NCBI GenBank assembly: GCA_030323885.1
Contig: CM059196.1
Span: 41,633,798 to 41,697,797 of the forward strand
Source of the DNA: Branchipolynoe longqiensis
Taxonomy: Eukaryota > Annelida > Polychaeta > Phyllodocida > Polynoidae
Direction: 5' to 3'
Length of the DNA stretch: 64,000 nucleotides
Position numbers and translations under genes: made by a program. The notes under the pieces were generated by a model that was not told the DNA's origin, did not search any database, and saw only the letters and a list, made by a program, of their open reading frames with translations. This document shows positions 43,480 through 53,299 of the stretch, piece after piece (within the stretch, counting starts at the first letter, position 1; each line of letters begins with the position of its first letter).

Positions 43480-43742
43480 GGTTTGTTTGTTGTTTACTAT
43501 TGTTTTACGTCCTAGCAACATCTAAAGGTCATATCAGGACGGGTACCGACTTGTGACAGTGTGCACTCATGGTGACTTTACACTGCTGTCCCACTGGGAA
43601 ATCTGTTCGCCAGAACCAGGACCCAATATCCCACTCATACGCCCGGCTAGGTAGTGAAAAGCAGCAATTTTATAAGTCATTGGTTTGACTCAGGTGGAAT
43701 TCGAACTCCCCACCTTCTGCACGTGAAAACTGTCACCGCTCT
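43480..43742 (-). mobile_element. tRNA-head SINE, head decayed
   Basis: Inverse body from TTGTTTTACGTCCTAGCAAC through CACTCATGGTGACTTTACAC to TTGACTCAGGTGGAATTCGA and CTTCTGCACGTGAAAAC. A deletion removes the CACATTATCCTGACACTG segment. Confidence 0.8.
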
Positions 43743-43810
43743 GGTTGACTGGTGGTTGGATGAACACCCTGCGTGGGCATCTCGGAAGTGGAATATTGAA
43801 GAGGCCCGTA

Positions 43811-44166
43811 AGTTAAAGTTAAATAGTCTGATGCTTTTGAGTTTCTGCTATTTTCTGAGATAAATATATTATACTAATCATTATAATCTACTTTACTTCA
43901 GTTTGAAGTAATTTTAATTTTAAATGGCTAAGTTTAGAGATATTTGACGTCAAAATATGCCAAAATAATTTTGGCAAGCATGCCAAAACTCTGACACCAT
44001 AGACTTCAGTAGTAACGGGTTCTATTAATTGACTTATTATGCCCTTCTATGGAGCAACAAATGCTTAATAAGTGCACCAGTGTCTACATTGAATATGTAG
44101 AATCAAATCCAGATAAGTGTTTTGGTTTTGAAAACTTGATGTTTTCATCGGACTATGCAACTTTAA
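43811..44166 (+). mobile_element. TTAA-flanked MITE, copy 6
   Basis: Starts AGTTAAAGTTAAATAGTCTG, contains GGCAAGCATGCCAAAACTCT and TTGAATATGTAGAATCAAAT, ends CATCGGACTATGCAACTTTAA. Confidence 0.9.
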
Positions 44167-44189
44167 AGGTCATGTTATAGAGGAGGAGT

Positions 44190-44345
44190 CGGCCGGAAAC
44201 AATGACTGTTACCATGGAAACGTGATCGCCGGTCTCGGTGTGTGGTCGTGGACCAGCGGCATCACGTGTCAACACGGCCAAGTGAGAAGGGTCGGGGGCG
44301 GGTGAGGGGGCGGGGAGGGTGAGGGGGCGGCCATGTCACGGCGGG
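44190..44345 (+). promoter_or_regulatory. GC-rich promoter-like block with an RFX X-box
   Basis: GTTACCATGGAAAC at 44,208-44,221 fits the palindromic X-box bound by RFX factors. Then come an E-box (ATCACGTGTC), GC-box-like GGGGCGGGGAGGG and GGGGCGGCC, and an ATG at 44,333 in a GC-rich context. X-boxes typically lie within about 200 bp of ciliary gene starts in animals. No transcript evidence is visible. Confidence 0.4.
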
Positions 44346-45097
44346 GACCGGAGGCGCCATATTTGGGGTGTATTACTGTTTTTACACAATACGCTGTCAT
44401 ACTATCCCACCCCACTCCCACATCCATCCCACCGAGCACCACAGACAACCTCAGTTCCACCACCACCATTACCACCAACACGACTATCACCGGCACGACT
44501 ACAACCATCACCACTAACACCACCATCAATAATACCACGAATACCACTACCACAACAATCAACACCAATACCACCACAACAACACCCAACACCATTACCA
44601 CCATCACGACTACCACTGGCATGACTACAACCAGCACCACTAACAACACCATCAATAATACCACGAATAACACTACCACAATAATCAACACCAATACCAC
44701 CACAACAACACCCAATACCACTACCACCAACACTACAACTAACACCACAACATCCAACCCTGGTACCACCCGCACCACCACCAATAATACAACCAAGACC
44801 ACTATCACAGCTACAACCAATACCACTATCACCCCCACCAACACCAGTACCACCACCACAACAACCAACACCGCTACTTCTTCCACCCCTGGTACCAGCT
44901 CCACCACCACCAATAATAACACCAACGCCACTACCACCACTACAACCAACACCACTACCACCACTACCACCATAACAACAACCAACACGGCTACCAGCAC
45001 CACCACCACCAATACTACCACTAGCACCACTACAACCAATACCACCCGAGCACCACAGACAGCCTCAGTGGGATTCCCCAAATCTATAAAAAACTGA
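44333..45097 (+). CDS. Possible Thr/Asn-rich mucin-like reading frame
   Basis: The ATG follows the X-box block. The frame runs 254 codons: MSRRGPEAPYLGCITVFTQY with a mildly hydrophobic stretch, then SHPTPTSIPPSTTDNLSS, then about 190 residues of Thr with Asn, Ser and Ile, containing dozens of N-X-T sites. Such composition fits a heavily glycosylated mucin-like stalk. Against it, the Thr tract is an imperfect ACC/AAC trinucleotide array open on both strands, and the 3' end runs into GTATGCAT-family repeat (GATTCCCCAAATCTATAAA). A related block, SQPTPTSTTPSTT, lies at 47,620-47,660, so the segment may be a duplicated exon. Confidence 0.3.
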   Translation: MSRRGPEAPYLGCITVFTQYAVILSHPTPTSIPPSTTDNLSSTTTITTNTTITGTTTTITTNTTINNTTNTTTTTINTNTTTTTPNTITTITTTTGMTTTSTTNNTINNTTNNTTTIINTNTTTTTPNTTTTNTTTNTTTSNPGTTRTTTNNTTKTTITATTNTTITPTNTSTTTTTTNTATSSTPGTSSTTTNNNTNATTTTTTNTTTTTTTITTTNTATSTTTTNTTTSTTTTNTTRAPQTASVGFPKSIKN

Positions 45098-45451
45098 TAT
45101 GTTAGTTAACACAACTGCACTTTGGCCCCATACATACCTCGTCGGCACACCAGTGTTAGGTACCCCGGCAGCGGCTCTTAATACCGGAGCCGGTAAAAAC
45201 TTGTTCATGCATACGGCCCCAGATCCATTACCACTAACGCTATTACCACTAACCCCAGTGTGGTGCTCGCCAGGAACACGCTCAGTGGGATTCCCCAAAT
45301 CTATAAATAACTGATATGTTAGTTAACACCACTGCACTTTGGCCTCATACATACCCCGTGACCCATTTCGGCACATCGGTGTTAGGTACCCCGGTGGCAG
45401 CTCTTAACACCAGAGCCGGTAAAAACTTGTTCATGCATATGGCCCCAGATC
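45062..45451. mobile_element. Two GTATGCAT-family half-elements in tandem
   Basis: Two direct copies (45,062-45,220 and 45,281-45,451) of GTGGGATTCCCCAAATCTAT … CTTGTTCATGCATACGGCCCC. They equal the inverse of the left 180 bp of the element at 46,760. Only one end type is present in each. Confidence 0.8.
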
Positions 45452-45459
45452 CATTACCA

Positions 45460-45795
45460 CTAACCCTATTACCCCTAACCACGAAGGTGGTTAGGGGTAA
45501 TAGGGGTAATAGGTAATTACCACCAATTCCACTACCACCACCCCACTACCACCACCCCAATATCACCACCACCACCAAACCCATTACCACTAACCCCATT
45601 ACCACCAACCCCATTACCACCATTGACAATATCAACACCATTACCACCAGCACCACCACTACCCCCAGTCCAGGCACTACCACCAAAAACACCACCCGCT
45701 CACCATTCCCACTCCTCACCCTACCGCCCCAGCACCCCTCGTGTCCTGCGGTGAAAGTAAATCCAGTCTACCAGACAGACTTGATAAATGATATA
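45460..45795 (+). repeat. ACC/CCATTACCACTAA-type tandem repeat
   Basis: Continues the Thr-type repeat in one open frame (ITTNPITTNPITT, then STTTTPSPGTTTKNTTRSP) to a TAG at about 45,798. It starts with a perfect hairpin of CTATTACCCCTAACC and its inverse near 45,470-45,505. It could be a remnant of the same mucin-like coding region. Confidence 0.6.
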
Positions 45796-45799
45796 TAGA

Positions 45800-46500
45800 A
45801 ACAATTGTCAAAGTCATGCTACTGATTGATTGTTAGCAATATCAGAAAAGAAGGCGCTGAAAGGGACGTACGGCATTTCTAATACGGATTCCAACTATTT
45901 AATGTACTCATTGACAAACAAATTAGGAATATTTAAGGCACAAGGCAAGCTTATTTTGGTAAATCAGCAGTAAAACTGCTTCAATATCACACTGCTTCAT
46001 GACTGCAACTATGACTCGGGAAATTATCCAGGAAAATTCTGGGACAATCGCACAGGCTGATTTGCAATGCAGTGGTATCATGTATTCCAGAATTATTTCC
46101 TAGTATGCTTTGCGAGGGGGGGGGCCGACAAAAAAAAACTATTTCAGTAAATAGAGCGATAAGCGTGTTAATGACTAAAAAGGCGAGGTGTTGGTAGAAC
46201 TGGCTTTGAGTTTTTGTTATAATTAAATAAACCTGGCTTCGTGAAATTTGATCAGATTGATCGATTGTGAACCGGTACATTTTACATTGAAGCTAAGGTT
46301 TTATTTACAGGTGTTGCGGCAATGTAAACAAATAAATGGAAACCACCCATGGGAGGTACCCCCACCTCATCACACACACACACATACACACACCCGTATC
46401 GATTTTGTCTGATCAACATCTGGAACCAATTGGTGGGTCTTGCCTAAGGATACACAGTGTTGATACTCTAGCATGTTTAATTTCGTGAACAATATACCCC
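45800..46500. other. No feature seen
   Basis: AT-rich sequence with a short (CA)n near 46,373. The reverse frame at 45,987-46,280 has no recognisable motif. Confidence 0.4.
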
Positions 46501-46504
46501 TTTT

Positions 46505-47800
46505 TTACAGAGCATGCTGTACTATAAGTTGCTACCCACAAGGGTAGTTATTCCAGTAATGCCACGAAGTTGGTGGAAATCATCTATAAGACCCTTTTTC
46601 CACAGAGGATGCTGCATATTGTTGAAGTTATTACTAATGATTTATTGGTGGTGGAACCTGCCTATAAAACTTTGGCCAAAGAGCATGCTTCATATTGAAC
46701 TGCTATCGCCAATCTTACTGATTTCCACAGATAATGCTGCATATTGTCATATTGAACTGGGGCCGTATGCATGAACAAGTTTGTATCGGCTCTGGTGTTA
46801 AGGGCTACTGCCTGGGTACCTAACGCTGGTGTTCCGAAATGGGTCATGGGGTATGTACGGGGCCAAAGTGTGGTGGCGTTAGCTAACATATCAGTTAGTT
46901 ATAGATTTGGGGAATCCCTCTGAGCCTTTTCCTGGCAAGCACCGCTATTTGACAATATCGCCCGGATCGGCGGCGGCGGCATTAATATCGCTTCGATTTT
47001 TAGTTTAATTTGACCAGATTTTGGCAGCGGCGTTAATATCGCTTCGAACTTTGGTTTAATTTGACCAAATTTCACTTTTTTTTGTATGTTATTCTGTTAA
47101 ATAAAATTGGTCAAATTAAGCCCAAAATCGAAGCGAAATTAACGCCGCCGCCACCACATCGGCGGCGATTTGTTTTGTTTACATTCAACAATATTAATAT
47201 CGCTTCGATTTTGGGTATAATTTGACCAAATTTCACTTTTTTTAGTATCTTATTCCGTTAAATATGATAGCATTGAATAGATTTGGGCCTAATTGGTACC
47301 TAACACTGCCTGTAAACTTGCTACGGAGTGGTGTTAGCATACTCAACCTTAGACTCGCGGTGTTTCCATAACACCGCTCCATGCATAGGGACTTTTCGCC
47401 GCTAAACTAGAAATCCTGTCCAAAATCAGTTTTGGCTCGCTAACACCGCCCCATGCATCTTCACACCCTTAGTGAGTACTAATGATATATTGGTAGTGGT
47501 ACTTTACTATAAAACTTTGGCTACATAACATGGAACATAGCGAGACAATGTTACTGATTACTAATGGTATATTGGTGGTGGAAGACCAATCACACAATAC
47601 TCTACATCATACTATCCCAACCCACTCCCACCTCCACCACACCGAGCACCACATACTTAGATAGTACCTATCCCATACACTATAGCTTGCTACACAGTGA
47701 GCTGCTACCTAGATCTTTCTTTCTTCCAGTATTGACAGAGGGTGGGACGTTGGAGGAAATAGTCTATTCTTCTATATAATGAGGGACTCTGTGTACAGGC
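46505..47800 (+). repeat. Degenerate repeat (GAGCATGCTG…TATTGGTGGTGGAA) split by an element
   Basis: Units share AGCATGCTTCATATTGAA, TTACTAATGATTTATTGGTG and CTATAAAACTTTGGC. They occur at 46,511-46,756 and again at 47,470-47,640. The region between is a GTATGCAT-family element. Confidence 0.65.
46760..47458. mobile_element. GTATGCAT-TIR element, about 700-bp form
   Basis: Left end GGGGCCGTATGCATGAACAA; right side has AACACCGCTCCATGCATAGG and a second end-like CACCGCCCCATGCAT at 47,445. Interior repeats AATATCGCTTCGATTTT and TTGACCAAATTTCACTTTTT, the inverse of blocks in the copies at 12,141 and 16,822. Confidence 0.8.
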
Positions 47801-47979
47801 ATTCAGCAGGTGGCGCCACCTTCAAGCAAGTCCATAGATTCCAGAGCCAGACTAATAAAGTAATATTCTATGTTTATGCGCATTTTCAGTGCATTCATGT
47901 TGAGCACAAAGGGTGGAGGAATGATTAATATTGTGATCTCTAAACAACTGTATTTGAATATTATTATGTATGTAATGTA

Positions 47980-48146
47980 CAGTAAAACCTTTCTAACCAA
48001 CCAACTCCATAGATCGACCACTCCCCTATATCGATCGCTTTATTTTGGTCCCAAACGATACAAAAAAATCCCTAAACAGACCACCTGCCTAAATGGAACA
48101 TTTAATGTCGGTCCCATGGTCAGTGGATTTAGACAGATTTTACTGT
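47980..48146 (+). mobile_element. pogo-like MITE, copy 2, both ends present
   Basis: CAGTAAAACCTTTCTA at the left and TAGACAGATTTTACTG at the right, each flanked by TA, as expected of Tc1/mariner-type insertion. Interior as in 40,859-41,034. Confidence 0.8.
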
Positions 48147-48189
48147 ATATTATTTATCTTGCTATTGCTAGTATTGTATATTGTTATTA

Positions 48190-48235
48190 TTGTTCGAACC
48201 CACGACCTCCCGCAGTGACTCGGCCAGCCCGCCTG
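48190..48235 (-). mobile_element. tRNA-head SINE, head remnant
   Basis: Inverse of a tRNA-like head only (TTCGAACCCACGACCTCCCG then CAGTGACTCGGCCAGCCCGC). 48,240-48,655 shows nothing else supported. Confidence 0.5.
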
Positions 48236-48656
48236 GTTTCTCCACCAGAAGCCTCAGGCACTAGTTCCAAATTCAGATGGAGCCGAATATATGTAAAATG
48301 GATGACTGAATCTTTTATAAGCCAGCTAACTTCCTGAACTACAAATTGTTAGTAAGTCGATGAAATGGGAGCCATGATGAGAGGCACTGTTGACACAACT
48401 GGCCCCCATCATGCCGCACCCTCTAACCGTAAGTCATACTCATAGTCGTCGTTCGCCGGAAAGCCGACAGAGGGCGTCGCGGTCGGCGTTCAATGCAGTT
48501 AGTTGCTGCGTCTCCCGCTAGGAGAGCGAGCTAGTTAGTTTTGTTACTCGTGAGAGTTACTGTGTGCATTGGAATATGGTTACCGCAATTATAATCTCAA
48601 GCCAGAGTAGCTTACCAACTCCCAGAAGGCAGTACTAATTTACCGGACTATCGGCC

Positions 48657-48750
48657 CCCTCCCCACCTCCCCACCTCCCCACCTCCCCACCTCCCCACCT
48701 CCCCACCTCCCCACCTCCCCACCTCCCCACCTCCCCACCTCCACCTCATC
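48657..48750. repeat. (CCCCACCT)n 8-bp repeat
   Basis: Eleven near-perfect CCCCACCT units, followed after 40 bp by a (G)n run at 48,783-48,798. Confidence 0.95.
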
Positions 48751-48845
48751 GGCAACTGCCCTTGTGTTCCTAATTTGTTGGGGTGGGGGGGGGGGGGAGG
48801 GTGCATTTGTTAAATTTCAATAGTGGAAAATCTGTCTTCCGCATT

Positions 48846-48955
48846 CACTTGTTCCTTGCACTATCATATTAATGTTCAGTGTTGGCCAGGTAGCAACAAA
48901 GATTGCCCTTTCAGTCTTCGTTGGACTCAGTCTGCGTTCAATCCCCATGTCCCGC
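48846..48955 (-). mobile_element. tRNA-head SINE, diverged head side
   Basis: Inverse of CACTATCATATTAATGTTCA, GCCAGGTAGCAACAAAG and GGACTCAGTCTGCGTTCAAT. It is preceded by AAATTTCAATAGTGG, as at 8,630. Confidence 0.6.
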
Positions 48956-49016
48956 CACACAATAATAGCAATACGGAAATTCAAGTTTTGTCCAGAATTT
49001 TGAAACTTTATCAATC

Positions 49017-50485
49017 CATGCAGTGAAAGTCATTGAAAGTCAGCGAAAGCCAGTAAAAGTCAGTGAAAGTCAGTGAAAGCCAGTGAAAGTCAGTGAATGT
49101 CAGTCTAAGTCAGTGAAAGTCAGGGAAAGTCAGTGAAATTCATTGAAAGTGAGTGAAAGCCAGTGAAAGTCAGTGAAAGTCAGTGAAAGTCAGTGAAAGC
49201 CAGTGTAAGCCAGTGAAAGTCAGTGAAAGTCAGTGAAAGCCAGTGAAAGCCAGTGAAATTCAGTGAAAGTCAGTGAAAGTCAGTGAATGTCAGTCTAAGT
49301 CAGTGAAAGTCAGGGAAAGTCAGGGAAAGTCAGGGAAAGTCAGTGAAAGTCAGTGAACGTCAGTCAAAGTCAGTCAAAGTCAGTCAATGTCAGTCAAAGT
49401 CAGTCAAGGTCAGTCAAAGTCAGTCAAAGTCAGTCAAAGTCAGTCAAAGTCAGCCAAAGGCAGTCAAAGTCAGTCAAAGTCAGTCAAAGTCAGTCAAAGT
49501 CAGTCAAAGTCACTCAGAGTCAGTCAGAGTCAGTCAAAGTCAGTCAAAGTCAGTCAAAGTCAGTCAAAGTCAGTCAAAGTCAGTTAAAGTCAGTCAAAGT
49601 CAGTCAAAGTCAGTCAATGTCAGTCAATGTCAGTCAATGTCAGTCAATGTCAGTCAAGGTCAGTCAAGGTCAGTCAAGGTCAGTCACGGTCAGTCAAGGT
49701 CAGTTAAAGTCAGTCAAAGTCAGTCAAAGTCAGTCAAAGTCAGACAAAGTCAGACAAAGTCAGACAAAGTCAGTCAGAGTCAGTCAGAGTCAGTCAGAGT
49801 CAGTCAAAGTCAGTCAAAGTCAGTCAAAGTCAGTCAAAGTCAGTCAAAGTCAGTCAAAGTCAGTCAAAGTCAGTCAAAGTCAGTCAAAGTCAGTCAAAGT
49901 CAGTCAAAGTCAGTCAAAGTCAGTCAAAGTCAGTCAAAGTCAGTCAAAGTCAGTCAAGGTCAGTCAAAGTCAGTCAATGTCAGTCAATGTCAGTCAACGT
50001 CAGTCAACGTCAGTCAACGTCAGTCAAAGTCAGTCAAAGTCAGTCAAAGTCAGTCAAATTCAGTCAAAGTCAGTCAAAGTCAGTCAAAGTCAGTCAAAGT
50101 CAGTCAAAGTCAGCCAGAGTCAGTTAATGTCAGTCAATGTCAGTCAATGTCAGTCAATGTCAGTCAAAGTCAGTCAAGGTCAGTCACGGTCAGTCAAGGT
50201 CAGTTAAAGTCAGTTAAAGTCAGTCAAAGTCAGTCAATGTCAGTCAATGTCAGTCAATATCAGTCAAAGTCAGTCAAGGTCAGTCAACGTCAGTCAAGGT
50301 CAGTCACGGTCAGTCAACGTCAGTTAAAGTCAGTCAAAGTCAGTCAAAGTCAGTCAAAGTCAGTCAAAGTCAGACAAAGTCAGTCAAAGTCAGTCAAAGT
50401 CAGTTAAAGTCAGTCAAAGTCAGTCAAAGTCAGTCAAAGTCAGTCAAAGTCAGTCAAAGTCAGTCAAAGTCAGACAAAGTCAGTC
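49017..50485 (+). repeat. 10-bp minisatellite array, 1.47 kb
   Basis: About 147 decamers. The first 330 bp are mostly CAGTGAAAGT; from 49,345 CAGTCAAAGT dominates with variants CAGTCAATGT, CAGTCAAGGT, CAGTCACGGT, CAGTTAAAGT and CAGACAAAGT. Variants are ordered in blocks that recur (AATGT run, AAGGT, ACGGT, AAGGT, TTAAAGT) near 49,611-49,710, 50,131-50,210 and 50,231-50,330, showing block duplication. A 354-codon frame exists only because 30 bp of repeat contains no stop. Confidence 0.97.
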
Positions 50486-50831
50486 CAGGCACAGAGACCA
50501 GGCACATGCCCATAGAGTGCTCAGGCTAAGCAAATGGCTCGAGCTTGGGCAAAGGCACATGCTTGGGCACAGGCATAGTTCCAAACCCAAGCTAACCTGG
50601 TCACCTGACCAGCACCACCATACAAACCGAAGGTAGTATTAGTTGTATACGTGGTACTAGAGAACGTGTCGATATCTACGCTATCCGATGATACTGACAC
50701 TGCCTCCACCTGCATTCACTTTCATCGCTGTTTAATGCACTGGTGTTGGCGCAGTTGCGTTGAACGGGGCCGGCGGCCCGTGCCCTGGGGCCGGCAGGAG
50801 GGCAGTGAGGGTCTGCGTCTGGGCTGGTGTA

Positions 50832-51012
50832 GTAAGTTCAAAACACTACCCCACAAAAATACTATGGTAGTGTTTTCAACCTAGGTCCAAAACACTACAG
50901 AAGTTTTATCAACTTAGTTGAAGGTAGGTTCAAAACACTACTCTGGCCACGCTCAAAACACTATCCTTAAATTCAGAACACTAGCTTTAAGTTCAAAACA
51001 CTACTCTAAAAA
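50832..51012. repeat. Cluster of TTCAAAACACTAC motifs
   Basis: At least eight copies of (T)TCAAAACACTA in both orientations, with irregular spacing of 14-45 bp. It is not a clean tandem repeat. Function unknown. Confidence 0.75.
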
Positions 51013-51097
51013 AATGCATATTAATTTTATTTATAGTAGGATGAGGCAGTATGCAGTAGCATGGGGCAGTATGTAGTAAGCTGGGGCAGTACGGGAT

Positions 51098-51380
51098 GTT
51101 GTTGGTTGTTGTTTTGCATTATAGCAACATCTAATGTCATATCACGATGGGTACCGACTTGTGACAGTGCACACTCATGGTGTGCACTGATCTGATATCC
51201 CACTCAGCACCTTGATCTGATATCCCACTCAGTCACAATATCCTGACACTACTGAGCTAATCAGTTATTGCCCTATCCTATTAATGCTGAGCACCAGGCT
51301 AGGAAGTGACACTTGTATCAATTTTAAAGTCATTGGCTTGATTCGACTGGGAACCAAACTCCCGACCTTCTGCGAGGCCC
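51098..51380 (-). mobile_element. tRNA-head SINE with internal duplication
   Basis: Inverse body from TTGTTTTGCATTATAGCAAC. The phrase GATCTGATATCCCACTCAG is duplicated (51,190 and 51,213) where the middle segment is lost. Ends in AACCAAACTCCCGACCTTCT. Confidence 0.8.
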
Positions 51381-51389
51381 ACATTCTGC

Positions 51390-51620
51390 AATTCCACAGC
51401 ACGATCAGCATTTATTCCCGACCAATACATTGTTAAATGCCGCAGTACTATCAGCCCACATTCTGCAATTCTGATGCACAATCAGCATATAGGCCCTACT
51501 AATACATTTTTCTAATCTGGCAGCACTCTCAATGTTTACTAATACGTTGTTAAACACCGCAGCACTATCAGTATCAGTATATACTAATACTGTTGTTAAA
51601 AGCAGCAGCACTATCAGTGG
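51390..51620. repeat. Degenerate repeat of about 55 bp (GCAGCACTATCAG)
   Basis: Four to five degenerate units containing GCAGCACTATCAG, TACTAATAC and TTGTTAAA. Confidence 0.7.
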
Positions 51621-51624
51621 ATAC

Positions 51625-51710
51625 TATTTGTTTGTTGTTGTTTTACGTCCTAGCAACATCTAAGGTCATATCAGGATGGGCACCGCCTTGTGACAGGCGA
51701 CTTTATAGTG
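51625..51710 (-). mobile_element. tRNA-head SINE, tail fragment
   Basis: TTGTTGTTTTACGTCCTAGC to GACTTTATAGTGC, then replaced by a GGCGGCGGGGCGAC-type GC-rich tract (51,711-51,770). Confidence 0.8.
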
Positions 51711-51774
51711 CGGGGCGGTGGGGCGGCGGCGAGCCGGCGAGGCGGCGGGGCGACGGGGCGACGGTACACAGACT

Positions 51775-52395
51775 TCCATGATGCTGGTATTATCGCTCAG
51801 TACACAGACTGCCATGACGCTGGTACTATCACCTAGTAGTAGTACTCAGATGACATGATGCTACGATTATCGCCCAGTTCACAGATGGACATGCGTCTGG
51901 TACTATCGGACATGACTCTGGTATTATCGCCCAATCTATGGACAGCCATGATGCTGCCATTATTACTCAGTCAACAGACGACCATGATGCGGGTATTATC
52001 ATTCAGTCATCAGGAAATGATGAAGCTGGTATTATCACCAAGTCCATAGGCGGCCATGAATCTGATATTATTGCTGAGTCCAAACAACCATGACACTGCT
52101 ATTATTGCCCAGTTCACAGACCGTCATCAATCTGGTATTATACCCCAGTCCAAATAGCCATGTTGCTGCTATTATCGTCCAGTCCACAGACGGTCATGAC
52201 GGTGCTTTTATTGCCCAGGCCAGACAGTCATGGCACTGCTATTATCGCCCATAGATGGCCATGATGCTGCTATTATCGCCCAGTCCACAGACGGTCAGGT
52301 GGCTGCTATTATCGTCCAGTTCGCAGACGGCCATGACACTGCTATTATCTCCCCGTCCGCAGACAGCCATGACTTTTGAATTATCGTCCCATCCT
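51775..52395 (-). repeat. 36-bp minisatellite with a 12-residue reading period
   Basis: About 17 units near CAGACGGCCATGATGCTGCT followed by ATTATCGCCCAGTCCA. The unit length is a multiple of three, so a minus-strand frame at 52,242-52,493 reads 12-residue repeats (GDNSSVMAVCEL-like). It stops at 52,242, so most of the array is not in one open frame. Probably noncoding; a decayed repetitive exon is possible. Confidence 0.85.
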
Positions 52396-52528
52396 TTGAA
52401 GACATTCCCTCGGGAGTTTCTGTCAATAAGAGTGTAATTCTGGCAAGGATAGTCAGTGTACTCATAGTAGAACCTCCTCACACACACACACACACACTCC
52501 CAACTTCAACACCATCCCCCCACTCCAG

Positions 52529-52689
52529 CACCCCACGGTGTCTTCAACCACAACAGCGGCACGCAGCGCATGCTCGTTCCGCCAGAGCAGTGCGCATGGG
52601 CGTCCGAGCAAAGCACCTGGGGGCAGATAATACCAACGGTCGTCATTGTCAGTCTAGTGGCACTAATGGTGGCAGTAATCGACAAATAA
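52529..52689 (+). CDS. Candidate terminal exon with a transmembrane helix
   Basis: The acceptor-like CCCCCCACTCCAG is followed in phase 1 by 52 codons and TAA. The product reads PHGVFNHNSGTQRMLVPPEQ, then CAWASEQSTWGQ, then a helix of about 18 residues (IIPTVVIVSLVALMVAVI) and a two-residue tail DK. A terminal helix with a minimal tail suits a type I or tail-anchored protein. The local GC rise supports exon status. A second frame is also open here, and no upstream exon was identified. Confidence 0.45.
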
Positions 52690-52740
52690 TAACAACCGCG
52701 TGTTGATAATCAGCTGTTTCGATGAATTGAAACAACAGGA

Positions 52741-53082
52741 CACTTTAAGGGTTCATAGTCCGATGGTTTTGGGTTTCTAACATTTTTCTGAGATAAATAT
52801 ATTATATTGATGTCTATAAGTGCCTTTTATTTTAAATCGCTAAGTTTTAAGATATTTGAAGTGAAAACATGTCAAATTAGTTTCGGCAAGCATGCCAAAA
52901 GTCTGACACCATAGGCTTCTGCAGTAACAGGTTCTATTATTAAATTGCCTCATTGTTCCCGGGTATGTGGCACCAAATGTAAATTAGTGCATCAGTATCA
53001 AAGTTAGATATGTAGAATCAAATCTAGATAATTGTTTTGGTTTTGAAAATGTTGATGCTTCATCGGACTATGCAGCTTTAAC
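52741..53082 (+). mobile_element. TTAA-flanked MITE, copy 7
   Basis: Left CTTTAAGGGTTCATAGTCCG, internal GGCAAGCATGCCAAAAGTCT and TTAGATATGTAGAATCAAAT, right CATCGGACTATGCAGCTTTAA. Confidence 0.9.
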
Positions 53083-53164
53083 TTCATATTATTAAACTGA
53101 GTGATCTGATGGTTTTCATTCTCTCCAATATGGTGGGATTTTTTTAAACTTAGGTTTGATCTTT

Positions 53165-53298
53165 ATATTAAGAGTTGATGCATAAACCATGTGAATGCCA
53201 ATCCGAAAATGCAATTCCAATAAAAGATTTGTACCTGAAGGTAAATTTAATTCTCACTAATTCTACTTTTCTTGTGATGAAATGGTTATGGAGCGATG
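53165..53298. mobile_element. 240-bp MITE, copy 3, truncated
   Basis: Left arm GATGCATAAACCATGTGAAT then GCCAATCCGAAAATG and interior AATTCTCACTAATTCTACTT. The right half is missing and the next MITE begins within 10 bp. Confidence 0.65.
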
Positions 53299-53299
53299 A

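Noticed and set aside
44269..45081. 270-codon minus-strand Val/Leu-rich frame resembling a membrane protein
   Set aside because: Antisense of the ACC/AAC repeat; the valine run is compositional, with no loops or charged residues expected of a transporter.
49343..50407. 354-codon KVSQSQS-type open frame
   Set aside because: It is the 10-bp repeat read in a stop-free frame; two overlapping frames are equally open and there is no splice or start context.
49017..50485. CRISPR-like regular repeat
   Set aside because: Units are contiguous decamers without unique spacers, and the genome is animal.
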